The position numbers and the translations under genes were made by a program. Under the pieces are notes generated by a model, which was given only the letters and a program-made list of their open reading frames with translations, was not told the origin of the DNA and searched no databases. From Neospora caninum Liverpool (lineage: Eukaryota > Apicomplexa > Conoidasida > Eucoccidiorida > Sarcocystidae), in the NCBI RefSeq assembly GCF_000208865.1, contig NC_018390.1, positions 4,792,270 to 4,856,269 on the forward strand: DNA of 64,000 nucleotides, given 5' to 3'. Every line of letters starts with the position of its first letter. Positions within the stretch are counted from its first letter, which is position 1. This document shows positions 1 through 12,500 of the stretch, one piece after another.

Positions 1-485
1 AACCCGCGTCGAAGAAGGAAGAAATGGGCCGTTTACAATGACGAAAAACGCGACGGATCCGGAGTCACGGCACCCCAACGGGAAGCACGAGAATGTCGCC
101 AGTACCCACTGGCCGCTGATCTACCGTGGATGCGCTCAAGGCGATGATGGTTTCCGTCTCAAGCTCAGAATCCAACACACGATCGACAGGACGCCGCGAA
201 ACACACGCAATCGCTCCTTGCCATTCCAAACCATTCTATCAACATCCACCACATGAATAGATATATGTATATATATATGTATATAGTATATTCTCTTGGC
301 ATACATACACATATTCATATATATGCACAAATGCATGCGTAATCAGTCATACGTCTACGTGTGTATACAACGACAAGTACCTATCTCTAGACGTATACAC
401 CTATATATATACATATTTAAAGATGTGTACAAGTATATGCACATATAGATTTGAATCCGCGTATACATACGTTGGGTGTGATTAC

Positions 486-2197
486 CCGGAAAACATCTGG
501 ACGTCTCCGAGGACGTAGAACGGATTCGTTTCTTCTTCCCACCGCCACTTGGGAGTGTTCCAGGTGAAGGGGAGGTCGAGGCCAGTGCCGCTATGGCAAC
601 AATCCATCACAGCCGTCAGCCTGCAGCCGCTCTGCAGCGGTTGGACCAGAAACGCGTGCAGCTGCAAGCGCGCAACAGGGAAAAAGAGGAGATTTCAGGG
701 ACAGAGGAGAAGAGCAGGGCGAACGGAGACAAAGAAGGGGACGAGAAAAAGAGACAAAGAAAGAGAGTGAAATCGGACAGAAGGGGCGAGAGCCACCTCT
801 AGTCACCAGGCACACGTGATCGAGCGCGGTACACCCAAACACAACAAAAGAGAAAACCAGAAAGAGGACCGACAAATTCTTCAAAGATCTATCGACCAAT
901 GCACATCACGTGTATATATATATATATATATGTATACAGAGCCTAGGTTGTTTGACAGAGTTTCTGTGGTTAGGGATGTGTGTAGACATATGGCTTTCGA
1001 TGTCTAACTCTAACGGGGTCATAACGAACCTCGTCGTCGAGGATTTGTCCCGCAGTGTCGAAATCGACAGGAAGAATCGTTTCGTCGTAGCCGTCTTCTT
1101 CAATGCCGCTCCGATCGATTTGTCTCCCGCCATGTCCAGAGTAATGGAAAAAAAGAGAGTCGCCTGGTCGGTTATCGATCGTCAGCCATCGCATCGCCTA
1201 CGTACAAAACAGAAAAAATAGCGAACCTTGTAGCCTCACCCAGTGTCCCAACGTATACAGTATCGAACTTTATATATATATATATATATACATATACGTA
1301 TGCAATACGTAATTGACATGTCACTCAGCATCTATATATAAACTTGATAAGCGCACACATCTACAACTTGAAACAAAATATGCATTTATAATCATTCACG
1401 TATATATACGTATGATTGTGCACATGGATATGAGATCTACCTCGCAAATGGCGTCAAGGCTCGATTTCTTGTCTCCACAAGAACCGCCTCGCCACAGGCA
1501 TCCACAGGTTCCTGGCCCCCCCATCCACATGTTGTTGCCTGCGCATCAGCCGCTCTTTCTCCACAAGAAAAGGTACATAAATAAGTAGATATGCACGGAT
1601 ATATATATACGCATGCTTAGATATGTGTACAGATATGGAGAGATGTACAGACAGACGAAACACTTAAAATGTTTCTTCATCGATAGGCAGAGAGCTCGTG
1701 CAAGCAGGTAGATCTCAGGAGATACCAGTACACGGAGATTCGCCACCTGGCGTAGGTGTCGGGAGCCTAGAGGTCCAGTGCAACTAGAATCAAATTGGTA
1801 TTTGCCTGTGTTTCCACCTGGAGGTTCGAACCTTTAGGATGTTGTTGCGGGTAGGGCGGTACAGGCTGTTTGGGTTGTCGTCTGTAAGCGCCACGAGAGT
1901 CGTTGAGGAGTCGTGGAAACCGTAAACCGCGCAGAGCAAAGTTCTCATCCGGTAAACGTCGTTCACGCAGCCGCGGAGTTCCGCCCGCGTCGCTCGGTAG
2001 TTAATGCCAATCAGCAGAGCCTTTCGGCGACCTAAACAGCGAAGAATGGGCAAAGGCCTACATACAGCATACAATACGTAGGTATCTCGGATACGTATAT
2101 ATATATATATACATATACATATACATATATGGATATATATACGGTTGGAGCGTTCGGGCGTGAAGCGAGACAGAGCGTTCGTGCCGGTAAAAAGCAT
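486..2197 (-). CDS. Type I metacaspase (caspase-like cysteine peptidase), C-terminus off the left edge
   Basis: Metacaspases cleave after Arg/Lys and act in stress responses and cell death. Four exons join in phase: 2197-2143, 2031-1832, 1197-1030 and 661-486, giving 199 residues before a last intron whose donor is at 485. The ATG at 2197 has an in-frame TGA 12 bases upstream. Exon 2 holds the p20 start ([18 protein letters not shown]). Exon 3 has the catalytic His block FFHYSGHGG (His107) and the [14 protein letters not shown] segment. Exon 4 has [19 protein letters not shown] with catalytic Cys163. The order and spacing match yeast Mca1. The usual block after VQMFSG (a CxDxQTSAD-type segment) is not in the remaining 485 bases, so it should lie left of the window. 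The N-terminal prodomain is only about 20 residues, with no Pro/Gln-rich region. The identity is secure, but the extreme N-terminus and the exon edges are inferred. Confidence 0.88.
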
Positions 2198-2509
2198 CTT
2201 TTGATTTTTTCAGTGCTCTACAGAGAGGGGTTTGCCTCTTTGTGCACCCACCCTTGAGTGTAGATACACACAAAGGAAAAGCATCCGAAACCACACAGGT
2301 GGCGCTCTCTCTACAACTGAGGTCGCCGAGCCTGGCTATGGCAACACGTGTTGAGTGCCGGACCCCGAATGCGTTCGCCAGTCAAACGCCTCTGAGATTT
2401 CTGTCGCCCTTTTCCCCCGAGAACGGGTTTCTTCAACTCCACCACACAGCTTTGGAACCAGGCGACCGCCCAAACGGCCCTTTTTTTTTACCTTCCCGCT
2501 CTAAAAAAA

Positions 2510-2624
2510 CTAACATCTGATGCAAATAATCATGTATACTCTGTGTCCATACGCATACCCGCAACTACATATACATACATATACATGTAGATGTATATAT
2601 ATACATATATGTACATATATATAC

Positions 2625-2670
<46 letters not shown>

Positions 2671-3383
2671 ACAAATGTGTATGTGGATGTGCCCGAGGGT
2701 GTTTTGCTGTGTATTGCGGAAATGGATTCGTTTTTTGGTGCTTGCCTGATGAAGGTATTTTCCCGACTTGCGAGTACAAGGGTGCAGGCGTGAATCCAAA
2801 CTGCTGCGGGGCCTGCGGGGGCGGCGCCGCAGGCAACATTGCGCCTGCCAGAGGCGCTGCGTGGGGCGCTGGAGCTGTCGAATACTGAGTCCAGGAGACG
2901 GCAGGTTGGGCTGCCTCAGCTGCCTCAAGAAAAAAAACAAAATAAAAACACAAGACAGACGCATTGGGCGCCTCAGACTCAGGGGCGAGAAATGCTTCTG
3001 ACCGTCGTGTGTTAGTCTCGCTTGTCGCCTTACCTGGTGCTCGAGCTCGTGTACTTGGTTCTCATTTTCCTCCGCTGAATGCGCCACCAAACGCTTCAGG
3101 AGAATGTCAACAGCTTTCTCCCTGTCGCCGCCTGCCTCGGACAAGGCCCTGGAAAAGACGCGGAAACCCGCACATGCCACAGCAAAGTGCAGAGCCTTCT
3201 ACGTGGGAAACTCGCAGGGTGGAAGCTGGGAACGTCCACGCCAAAATAGCCCTCCATTTCTCACACCGTGCAGAGAAGCGACAGTGGGAACAAATGATAC
3301 ATATATCTATGCATGTATCTACCTATATATATATATATCAATATGCCTATCTAAATGTATGTATGTATGTATGTATGTATGTA

Positions 3384-3422
<39 letters not shown>

Positions 3423-5752
3423 GAGATGGAAGGAGACGTGTTGACTGGTTGACGTCGCGGCACGGTCGAAGTTGGCAGACTGCGGCGCGGAACACGTTTT
3501 CGCTCAAACTGTTGAAGTCAATCGCGTGGCAAGAATGTGTGAGCGCATGCATCTCGGCGGACGGCGCGCTTCGGCGCCTACCCTTCAATTTCTTTTCGGG
3601 AACACTGCGGGAGGATGTTTTTTATATACTTGATCGCCTCCTCGTCCCAGTGCCCCGACGGCGTCACCGAAGCTGCGTGGAGAAACGCAAAGAGGTAAGC
3701 GCCAGAGTGCGGATGAGAGACGGTCCAAGCACGTGCACGCACCAGGTGATCTACAGAGAGGGAGGAGGATGCGCATAGGACGAAGCTGGAGAGCGCAGAG
3801 AGAACGAGAAACGGGAGACGGCCGCCCTGCGTTTCAACGGCTCTTGCAACTGGCGTCTCTCTGTCTCCATTCAGAAAAGCTTTCCATATCACCATCGGGT
3901 GTGGGAGATGCTTCCTCTGTCTCATGATCCCTTCCGGTCCTCGGTCTTGTTTTCGTTCAAGTTCCGGTCTCTTTCGAGGGGACTTCCGCGGATCGCGTCC
4001 TCTCGCTCTACCTACGCAGTCGCCTTTCCTCTGCTTCGCATTTTCGCCTCTATGCCTCTCATTCCCTTTTTCAACTGTGTCTTTTCTACGCGTCGTGTCA
4101 CCTTCCACCTGTCATCTCTCTTCTTCCTGTCTTTATCACGCCTTTTCCTTTCGCCCCTCTCTCTCTCTCCGTTCCTGTCTCTCGTCTTCGGTTCGCTTCT
4201 CTCACCCTGTTGCTGCTGAGGCGGCGGGGCCTGCGGGAGCACAGGCACGCACACGGGCTGTTGCGGAGTTGCCCATCCGTACTGAGGAGGGTAGGCGTGT
4301 CCGGGTGCGCTTTGCGCCGCGCTGTACGGCGCGTGAGGCGCTGGAAACCCCGCGTTCGGCGTGTACGCCGGGTAGGCCTGCGGCTGCGGCAAGGCGTTGG
4401 CGACGCCTCCTGCATTCGGGGGAGCGCCCGAGGGCGCGCCAGGGTAGTACGGGTAGTTCGGGTACGCCCCTGGAGCCGCCGGATGCGCCTGCGTCGGCGG
4501 CGACGGGGCTGTGGGGCAGGTGGGACCGTACCCGGCGCAGGGCGGGGGGGACGGCGCGTAGCCAGGCGCTGCGTACGGCGGCGGGGAAGAGACAGACGGA
4601 GGCGGCCGGCCAGCCAGGAGTCGCTGCTCCAGCACTGTTTGCTGTCGCTCGAATTCCCGTTTCTTCCGCTGCTCGTCTGCGTGTTGCTGCAGCCGGCGCT
4701 GGAGCTCGGCGTTGCTCGCCGCCTGGTCGAAACTTTGCGCCTGCAGCGCCAGAACGAGGACTGGAGCCGCGCCGAGACGCCGACCTTCAGGAACCAGGGG
4801 AAAGGAGAACTGAGCGCTGCCTGTCTGCATTCAAACCGGAACGAGACACGGAGACCGAGGAAGGAGAGAGTGATGGAGACAGGAAGAGAGGAAGCCGACA
4901 CAGAAACAGAGGCAGCGAGAGAGAAGGGACAAAGAGAGACAGAGAGAGAGACAGAGAGAGAGACAGAGAGAGAGACAGAGAGAGAGACAGAGAGAGAGGC
5001 AGAGAGAGAGAGACACAGAGAGAGAGACAGAGAAAGAGACAGAGAGAGAGACAGAGAGAGAGACAGAGAGAGAGACAGAGAGAGAGACAGAGAGAGAGAG
5101 AGCGACAGCAGGAGACAGCAAGAGAAGCGAAACCGAGAACGACGCAGCACGTCCATGGAGGCTAGCGACGCGAGGTGAGCAGGGAGACACACAAACCTAG
5201 CGCACCGAGGCACACATGCGCCCACGCTCATGTCGGATGAGAAGCTGGCACCGTGAAAAGAACAAACAGTTTCAACTTTGCGGCACGAGAAGCGGCGGCA
5301 GGTCCCCTCGCCGAAGGGCCAGGGTCAAGAGACAGAGACCACGCCCACGCCCCTGTGTGGTGTTTTCTGTCCTCTAACGCTGTTCGCGATCGGTGCCTCG
5401 CCTGTGTCCGTCTCCTGCTTTTCGCTGTGTCGTGATTTTCTCTCTTTGCGCGTTTTACCGTTGGGGCCTTTGTCAAGTCGACGGTTGTCTCGGCAATCTT
5501 TTTGTGGGAGAACGTGGAGGTGGACCAAAGCTGGACGACGAGGGAGTTGGGGTCTACGTCGCTCTCGAAGGGGAGGATGGCGGTGAAGGCAAACTGCATA
5601 CGGCTGCCTTCGCGTTTCTTCGGCTCCGTTTTGTATTTTTCGCCCCGCCAGCGGAACTTTACGTAGCAGCCTTGGTTGGCGCTGAGCCCCGCGCCGTCAA
5701 GACCTTCGACGCACAAGACGTTGATTTTCAGACGCTGTTTGAGATGCGACAT
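2510..5752 (-). CDS. C2-domain protein with coiled-coil and Pro/Tyr/Gly-rich region
   Basis: The start is the ATG at 5752 (context GGAAATG). Exon model: 5752-5459, 4824-4206, 3672-3582, 3508-3446, 3148-3034, and a last exon from 2923. All junctions agree in phase. Residues 1-98 ([20 protein letters not shown] start, [22 protein letters not shown] later) look like a C2 beta-sandwich, continued at the start of exon 2 ([11 protein letters not shown]). A short Gln/Arg/Glu coiled coil follows, then about 120 residues rich in Pro, Tyr, Gly and Ala. Next come helical segments ([30 protein letters not shown]) and a Pro/Ala tail. C2 domains usually bind phospholipid or mediate membrane contact; whether this one binds calcium is not shown. 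The 3' end is uncertain: the frame runs to a stop at 2510 through a (TA)n tract, so a donor near 2660-2760 is likely missed. The function is unknown. The 63-base exon 4 uses a weak donor. Confidence 0.65.
2570..2672. repeat. (TA)n / TACATATA microsatellite
   Basis: About 100 bases of alternating TA, interrupted by ACATA and GTACA in the left half and pure TA in the right half. It lies at the 3' end of the C2-domain gene. Read through in frame it would encode an Ile/Tyr string, which argues that the true coding end is upstream of it. Confidence 0.9.
3357..3418. repeat. (GTAT)n followed by (TA)n microsatellite
   Basis: About seven GTAT units (3357-3384) run directly into about 16 TA units (3386-3418). 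The tract lies in the C2-domain gene, in the intron between the exon ending at 3446 and the one starting at 3148. Confidence 0.9.
4932..5102. repeat. (GAGACAGA)-type polypurine tandem repeat inside intron 1 of the C2 gene
   Basis: About 170 bases of nearly perfect 8-base units GAGAGAGA/GAGACAGA on the plus strand. It sits in the intron between exon 1 (5752-5459) and exon 2 (4824-4206) of the C2-domain gene. All six frames stay open across it, which produces long spurious ORFs of Arg/Glu/Thr on one strand and Ser/Leu on the other. On the sense strand of the gene it is pyrimidine-rich. Confidence 0.92.
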
Positions 5753-8700
5753 TTCCGCTTGACAGGATGGAGGGGCAGAAGCGAACAGTCCGGGAGAGAA
5801 GAAAGCGAACAGTCAGGTAGAGAAGAAAGCGAACAGTCAGGGAGAGAAGAAAGCGAACAGTCAGGGAGAGAAGAAAGCGAACAGTCAGGGAGAGAAGAAA
5901 GCGAACAGTCAGGGAGAGAAGAAAGCGACGAAGGCGAAAGAAGAAAGCGACGAAAGGGAGAGAAACAGTGGAAGAGGTTCCTGCGGAGAGGAAAGGATTT
6001 TTAAGGCGAGCACGCGGGAAGGCGAGAGAGAAAGAGAGGGGAGTACTAATATGTGAAGGGAGAGAGAGAGTTTGAAACCGAGACACGGGCGGAGAGCAGA
6101 GACGAGCGGGAACACAAGCAAGAAAGGAAGAGGAGGAAAAGGAGGGGAAGGAGGCCGAGGTAAAAGGAGAAAGAACAAACGCAGAGAACGTGAAGAAAAG
6201 AGCGTGAAGATTGATGCGGCAGACGGCTCAGTGCGGAGAACAAATGGGGAAGAGAGGGTGAGACCCGGAGAGACAGCAGCGAGCTTGGCAGTCATGGATG
6301 AAGAGAGGCGGAGAAAGGAACAGCAAGGAAACGATGGAAATGGAGAACGGGAAGGAAACAAAAGTGGAAACACAAGGGAATGCGGCAGATCTACCAGACC
6401 GAGTGTGAGCACGGAGGAGCGAAGAGGCGGATAAGAGGCCCGAGGCCGGGCTGCGGACACGGAGGTGACACGGGTAAAAAAGAGAGGAGAAAAGCACGAT
6501 ATCTCTGGGAGGCAGAGAAAAACCATCGAAATTCCCCAAAGACTTGGTCTTGAAAAGACGATCAAACGCGTATAGGGCTGCGTGTATATACAGTGGGATC
6601 TACAACAGGACACGGGAGACACGGGAAAAGCTGCGCGGGGCGGCAACGCGAGAGTCGAGTTGAAACTAGCAGCCGGGAGAAAGAAGAGGAGACCCGCGAC
6701 AGCAGGATATTTCTGACAAGCTCATCTAAAGATTCCGTTTCTTCCGGCAGCTTTTGAGAGAAACACACGCCCGGTGTTCCCGAGACAAACCGGGCGCTGC
6801 GCTCGCCGTGGTGAGAAAAAAGGCGCTTCAACCAGGTATGTCCACGAAAAGAGAGGCGGCACAGAGACAAACGCGCAGAATCCTAACAACAACGGAGAAA
6901 GACTTTCCGGTGAACGGTCCTCCTCTCTTTGGAGTTCACGGAAAACCCCCCAAGTTGGGAGTCGCCTCAAAGGCCAACGGGGAAAACGTTGTTCGCACTA
7001 GCCAGGCTCGTTTTGCACGGGACAGAGGGCGAACGCCTGCAAAAAAAGACAGCAAAACGCGGAAAGCCTCCTTTCCTCTCCGTCTTCGGAGACGGTTTGG
7101 GCGAGGCATCGACGCCGACCTAAAGGATCAGCAAGTTGAAAGAGAAGAACGCGCAGAGGAAACGAAATCGCCGTGTCTCTCCACGGAGGAGCGGTTGACG
7201 GTCGCCTCTCCGACGGGGCTCCTCTCGGGAACGCGTCCATGCAGGTCTGTCTGGCTGTCGGAAAAGTCGGATATATGCCTTTCTGCCCAACAGTTCCTGT
7301 TTTTCGCGCGTTGGAGGGACATCCTCTTGACCCGAGAGAAAGAGCAGAGAAAACACCACGAAAATCCGAATCAACACATCGCGGTAGGTTCACGGTACTC
7401 CCCCGGTTCGAGCGGAAGTCGGGAGGGGGTTGCGGATTTTCAGACGACAGAAAGACGACGAACCGTCTCCGCCTTTTTGCCACACGCAAGAAGAGGAACA
7501 ACACGTGCCTGTTTCCCAAACTACAGGCCAGACGCTTGTGCAGTACCGCACACAGTTCCCCGGTACGACAGTTCTGTATAGGGACAGGGTACCCCCTGCC
7601 GCGTAAGACAATGTGTACAGGTCAGAATGATTCCACGGATTTCGTTAAACGCGTTATGTGGTCACCGGTAGCTTTTTTCGTCCGTCCAGATTCCGCAAGT
7701 TTCCCATAGCCCGCAGTTGGAGGGAAACGCCGTTGTTAGCCACGCGACACGCGCAGCCCAGCAAAGCATCTTGGCAGCCGAGTAGCCCGTTTTCAGGATC
7801 TTACCGTATAACCACATGTCAGCTTCGAAACCGCAGGCCTCAGTCAAAATGTTAACGCATTTCGTTTCCGAAAGTTTAACGAAAAGAGGGCGAGGACTGC
7901 TGGCAAATCAGCCGGTCGCCTGCGGAACTGCAAATCTCAAGTTTCTGAGATTCAGCCTCCAGATACATCAAGCCGTTGACACCAAACAAGCCGTACATCT
8001 GCGTCGGTACTCCCCATGTATCGGCAGAGATCCTGTGTTTTTGACTAGATTCACAAAAAACCGCGACACCCGCAGCCGGTTTCGGAACACTCAAGGTGAT
8101 ATAGAGCGGGTCTGTGGAAAGCAGTCATACAGTCAAGCGCCACGGGGAGAGAAGCTTCTCTACAGGCACGTTCCACTTTTTTCGGAAAGCTTCACTCTTC
8201 CACGATTTGTTTCTGATGCTGCTTGAAGGACTGCGCTACGATTCTTTGTCGGTGTCCCCGCACAGTGATTTTCCCCTCAGATACGATGCGCCTGGAGAAG
8301 CGCAGTATCTTGCAGAAGAATCTGCTATCGAGAGTGTGGGTGTGGGGAACATGCCGCGATAAGTCTCCTCAAAAACGATACTCGGAGCGGCAATCTACGC
8401 TGGCTGGTACGGGAATTGCCCGGACGGGCGTGACGGAATTACGGGGGAAAGCTGTGCTGCAGAGAAACAGAATGGTTTGGCAAGTCGCGTCGGGCCACTC
8501 AGACAAAGGAAAGGCGGCCTTGGGATGTGACGGTATCGGACTAAGAGTGTTCTTGCGCCGATTCTATCAATACAGAACCACCAAAGTTCTGTACGTTGCA
8601 CGATTCTCCTGAACATTTCGTAGCTACGTGGAACCCCGCCAAAAGAAGAAACCAGCTGTGCAGGCCGACACACATTCCTCGCCAGCAGCGTATACAAATG

Positions 8701-9551
8701 GGTGAAAAAAGGGTGTCCCCAAATACCTTTCTGTCTACCTATGCATAGACACGCATGTCTGTGCGCGTGTAACAGAGACATTCCTACGCACTGCGCCAGC
8801 AGAGTCTCCGTCTTCAAGGGGAATGGATCAAAGCCGAGACTTAATTCTTCCTAAGGGGGCCTGGAGCGACAGACGATGCCGCGATAAGTATTGACGCTGG
8901 ACTTCTCTGCTGGAGACAAGCTAGGCCCAGCCGTCGGACAGAACGGTCACGAACGTCGAGCCGACGGCGAAATGACGCAGTCGCAGCGACTCGGCAGAAT
9001 GGAAGAATAGATAAAGGCACACAATGAAGCGAAGACGGGAAAACCTGCGGAAAGGAAGAAGGAAAAGCGCCAACCTGAAAGCGGAACAGAGATTTCCACT
9101 GTGGACAAAATTTGCGAGTTCAAAAGAGGTGTGCGCATGCAGCTGTACCCGTTTTCGCCGGCTTTTCATGCAGGACTCAATTCGCGCGACTGAACAACAT
9201 GAGAAAACGACGGCCGCCTGAGCACAACCAAATGCATTTGCCTTTCCCCCTTCCTCATTTCGTTAGCTCCGTTTTCTCTGGTGATAGTTCACCATGATGC
9301 AGGCCGTCGAGGCAATGGTGTTGCCGTTGTGTCAGCCGATCGCCCTTCTTCCCTCAGACCCGCCGATCGCATGCAGTCCGTCGGCTTCCATTCGCTCGGC
9401 TTTCCGCGATTCGACACACAAAACGCAAGACCTCTGACTTCTTCCTTCCTGTTTCGCAGAACTCTCCTCTCTTCAACTGCGCCGCTCCCAAAAAGGGTGG
9501 TACGGGGCTGAAGGTTTTTCTTGTCCTTTTCCTGGAAATCTCTGTTGCGGA
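5753..9551. other. Intergenic region between the divergent C2-domain and THUMP-methyltransferase genes
   Basis: 3.8 kb with no gene I can support. The left part (5770-6530) is strongly purine-rich on the plus strand and carries the 24-base array. The rest is mixed sequence without repeats. The longest open frame from an ATG is 6838-7581 on the plus strand (247 codons). It has no recognisable motif and lies opposite equally long minus-strand frames. The region should hold the promoters and 5' UTRs of both flanking genes. Confidence 0.6.
5782..5925. repeat. 24-base tandem repeat, six copies, just upstream of the C2-gene start
   Basis: Six head-to-tail copies of a 24-base unit beginning GAACAGTC and ending AGAAAGC. 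Copies 3-6 are identical, and copies 1 and 2 each differ by one base. The array starts 30 bases upstream of the ATG at 5752 on the opposite strand, so it falls in the 5' UTR or core promoter. In one plus-strand frame it reads EQSGREES repeated, but no gene is otherwise supported there. Confidence 0.93.
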
Positions 9552-12500
9552 ATGGCCGGAGTCAAGTCCGTTCACGCGTGCCGTCGCGCGGCCTTAACCC
9601 TTTTCCTCTCCGTGCGCAAAGGCCTGGAGCCAGTGCTTGTGCGTGAACTGCGAACGTCTCCGTCCCTGCGAGATCTGTGCGGAGGGGGTAACGAACCCGC
9701 GTCGAGAGACTCAGACTCTCAGGACAGACGGACACTCTCCAAAGGAGCACACTCTCCGCAAACCGCAGACACAAGGCGCGTCAGACTGCAGCGCGTCCAG
9801 GGAGGCGTGGTGGTTTATGGAGCAGACTGGGAAGTTGCGTCCCGGGTGTGTACGTACACCCGAATTGCCGAGACTGTTTGGCTCCGACTCGCGCACTCCG
9901 GCGGCTGCACTTCGGAAGAGCGCCTGGAAAACGCCCTTAAGAAAGTCAAGTGGAAAGAGGTAAGTCTCCCCACTTCGCAGCGGACCCACCAGACATTCAG
10001 TTACACAAATACATATATATATATATATATGTATACGTATATACGCTTGTGCGCATATGTGCGTGTACGTTGAGTGTGAACGCGCTGACGAGGGAAGGGC
10101 GTTTCTTGTCACTTACAATTCGTGCAGATTCCACTGTTTTGAGTGTGTGAATGCAGATAGGGACGTCACGTCCAACCTCAGTACGTCTTTTTGCCCGTCG
10201 TGTATCCATGTGCCGGTGTCGCGGCTGGATGTGCGATGTGCGTCTTCTCATTCCTTCTCTTTGTCTCTGCTGTACCCGTAATATCTCTTCGAGCCCAGTT
10301 TTTCCCAGATCTGTCTCTCCTACCTTTGGTTCCCCTACGCGTCGCTTCCTTCTCGTCCACCCTCTGCAATGAGAGGCGCATTCGCCAGGTCGTCGAGAAT
10401 GCACTTCAGAGTGTGATAGCGGACCAGACCCCAAAAGCTAGCGAGAACAAGGAAATCCCGACCTCGCAAGCAGGCGCAGCTTCTTTTCTCGCTCCTCCCT
10501 CCGCCCAGTCAGACTTTGTGAAGGCAATGGAGCCTGCACGGCGTTTGCTGGAGGCGCTCAATTTCCGCCTTTCACTTGCGCTGGCCTCAGACTCGCTCTT
10601 TGTCGACGTACAGCTCTCCCCTCGGCTCAGCCCGCGCCCGTACCTTTACCTTTCCCGCTTTATCTCTGCGTCTCCGAATTGGTTCGCTTCTTCGCATTTG
10701 CCTTCTCTCGCGTTTCCCCCCTCATTCTCAGCGAATCCTCTCGGGGATCCCCCGTCGCTAGCGCCGAGCACGTGTGCCGACGCAGTGGAAAACGAGGCTG
10801 AAAAGGACGACGGGACGCCGAGCGATTCCCCGGTACACTTTGCCCGCGACGCGCGGTCTCGCGCGCCTTCGGACTCCTTTCCAAGCCGCTCTGAACAGTC
10901 GCCTCCGCGCCCCTCCGCCTTTCCTGTCCTGGCGGAGCTGCTGCGCGAGAATCGAAGTCCACCTTCTGGCGACGTCTGTGGCGTCGGAAGTCCAGAACAA
11001 TATCCAGCTTGTTCAGGGTCTTCTGATTCGGCTTCTCCGTCCACGCTTTCGTCCTCTTCCCCGTCGTCTGTCTTTTTTCCCTGGTCGCTTGCGGAAACGT
11101 CTCGGGCCATTAGGCAGGAAGCGAAGCTTCGTCTATTGCGCGAACGCTTCGCCTCTGAACAGAACCGGGGAGAGGAAGAAGCAGACAGCAAACGCATGTC
11201 AGCTGAGGCCTTCGACGAGAACGAAGTTGCCTCTGCCTCGGACGCTTGCTCTGTACTTCCGTGGGCAGGAAAGATGCCTGACGTGAGAGTCAGCGAGGCT
11301 AGAAGGGAGATGCAGAGACGCGGCGCTGCCTGGCAACCTTCAGCGCGACGCCCGGCGCACGCAGCGAGCGCACCAGCCAGCAAACCGCGGTGGCAAAGAA
11401 GTGCATTTGAGAAACTTTTGGACTCAGTCGCAAAGGCGGAGGAGATGGCGAAGGCCACTGCACAGCGACAGGAGACGCAAGGCGCCGAGAGCGCAGAGAC
11501 CGACGACACAGTGAAGAACGAGGAGAAACCCCACAGCTCTCCTCAGGCCGGTCAGGCGTTCAATAGAGCAGACGAGTCGTGCGGAACCCCTCAGCGTAGA
11601 GATGGAAGCCCTGCACAGAACACGCCTTCCGCATTCTCGCGGTCTCCTTATGCTCAGTCTGTCTCTTCCTCTGCTCCGGCATCTTCGTCTTCTTCGCCTT
11701 CACCTTTTTCGCCGTCCCTTAACTCTGCATCTTCGTCGTTGTCTTCGACTTCACCCCTGTCGTCGACGCCCAGCCTGCCTCTCCGCCTGCCTGTCGAGGT
11801 GGAGCTTTTGCGACTTCAGCAGCTTCACTTCGGGAGACGCCGAGCAGGTGTCCAGGCTGCGGGTCTCCTGCCGCCTTCCGCGCTTCCGTCCTCGGCCGGC
11901 CTCGTCGAGGCCTTTGAGTCTGACGACGCCATGGCTGCTGCCGTGGCGCTGGCGAGTGGAATCAAGCGCGCATGCAAGCGAGAGAAAGACGTCGTGGTAA
12001 GCTCGCCACTGCGCAGATTCCGCAAGAGACAAAGGAGAAAACGAACGCGAAATATCAAGACGAAGGCCTGAGAAGAAGAAAGAACCCACTCGAACCATAC
12101 ACAGGTGGACGAAACGGAGGACTCATCTATATGTATGTATATATATATAGAGAGAGAGAGGGAGAGAAATAGATCAATAGAAAGGTATAAAGGTGGAAGG
12201 ATAGACGTGTAAAGGAGGTGTTTCTGGTTCTTTGAGACGCCGTTTGAAAGTTACGATTGGGGCGCGGGCGTCAGCGAGAGAGGCATCTGCAGACTACTCG
12301 CTCGACTTCCTCACCCTCGAGGATTCGTCGCTCGGCTATATGGCCGTCGCCGGCTCTTTCTTTGTGAGCAAAACAACTGCTGCCTGTACCACCACAAACG
12401 GGAACGGAAGGGTTCAATCTTAAGAACACCCAGCGGCGTTTGATGGCTTTCCTTGTCTAGCGCAAGGCCCCATCCCTTCTCTGGTGGCTTCGATGGCCTA

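Noticed and set aside
1820..1835. GGTTCGAACC, resembling a tRNA T-loop
   Set aside because: It spans the donor of a metacaspase exon, and no cloverleaf can be drawn around it.
4098..5231. Frames of 377-413 codons on both strands across 3924-5231
   Set aside because: They stay open only because the GA-rich tandem repeat has no stops; the products are Ser/Leu or Arg/Glu strings lying over an intron.
5782..5925. CRISPR-like array
   Set aside because: Units are directly adjacent without spacers in a eukaryotic genome; it is a plain tandem repeat.
5909..6646. Minus-strand 245-codon frame rich in Ser, Leu, Phe and Pro
   Set aside because: Mirror of the polypurine tract; low-complexity translation without splice context.
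6838..7581. Plus-strand open frame of 247 codons from an ATG in the C2/methyltransferase intergenic region
   Set aside because: No motif, no conserved-looking segment, basic and low-information composition, and overlapping minus-strand frames of similar length. Best explained by chance in GC-balanced DNA.
10646..11509. Minus-strand 287-codon frame
   Set aside because: Antisense to the large second exon of the THUMP methyltransferase.
12232..12423. Plus-strand frame possibly an extra exon of the methyltransferase
   Set aside because: The exons ending at 11996 and starting at 12657 join in phase 0 and give continuous family sequence (DVV then IWDPFCGDGG), so no exon is needed.
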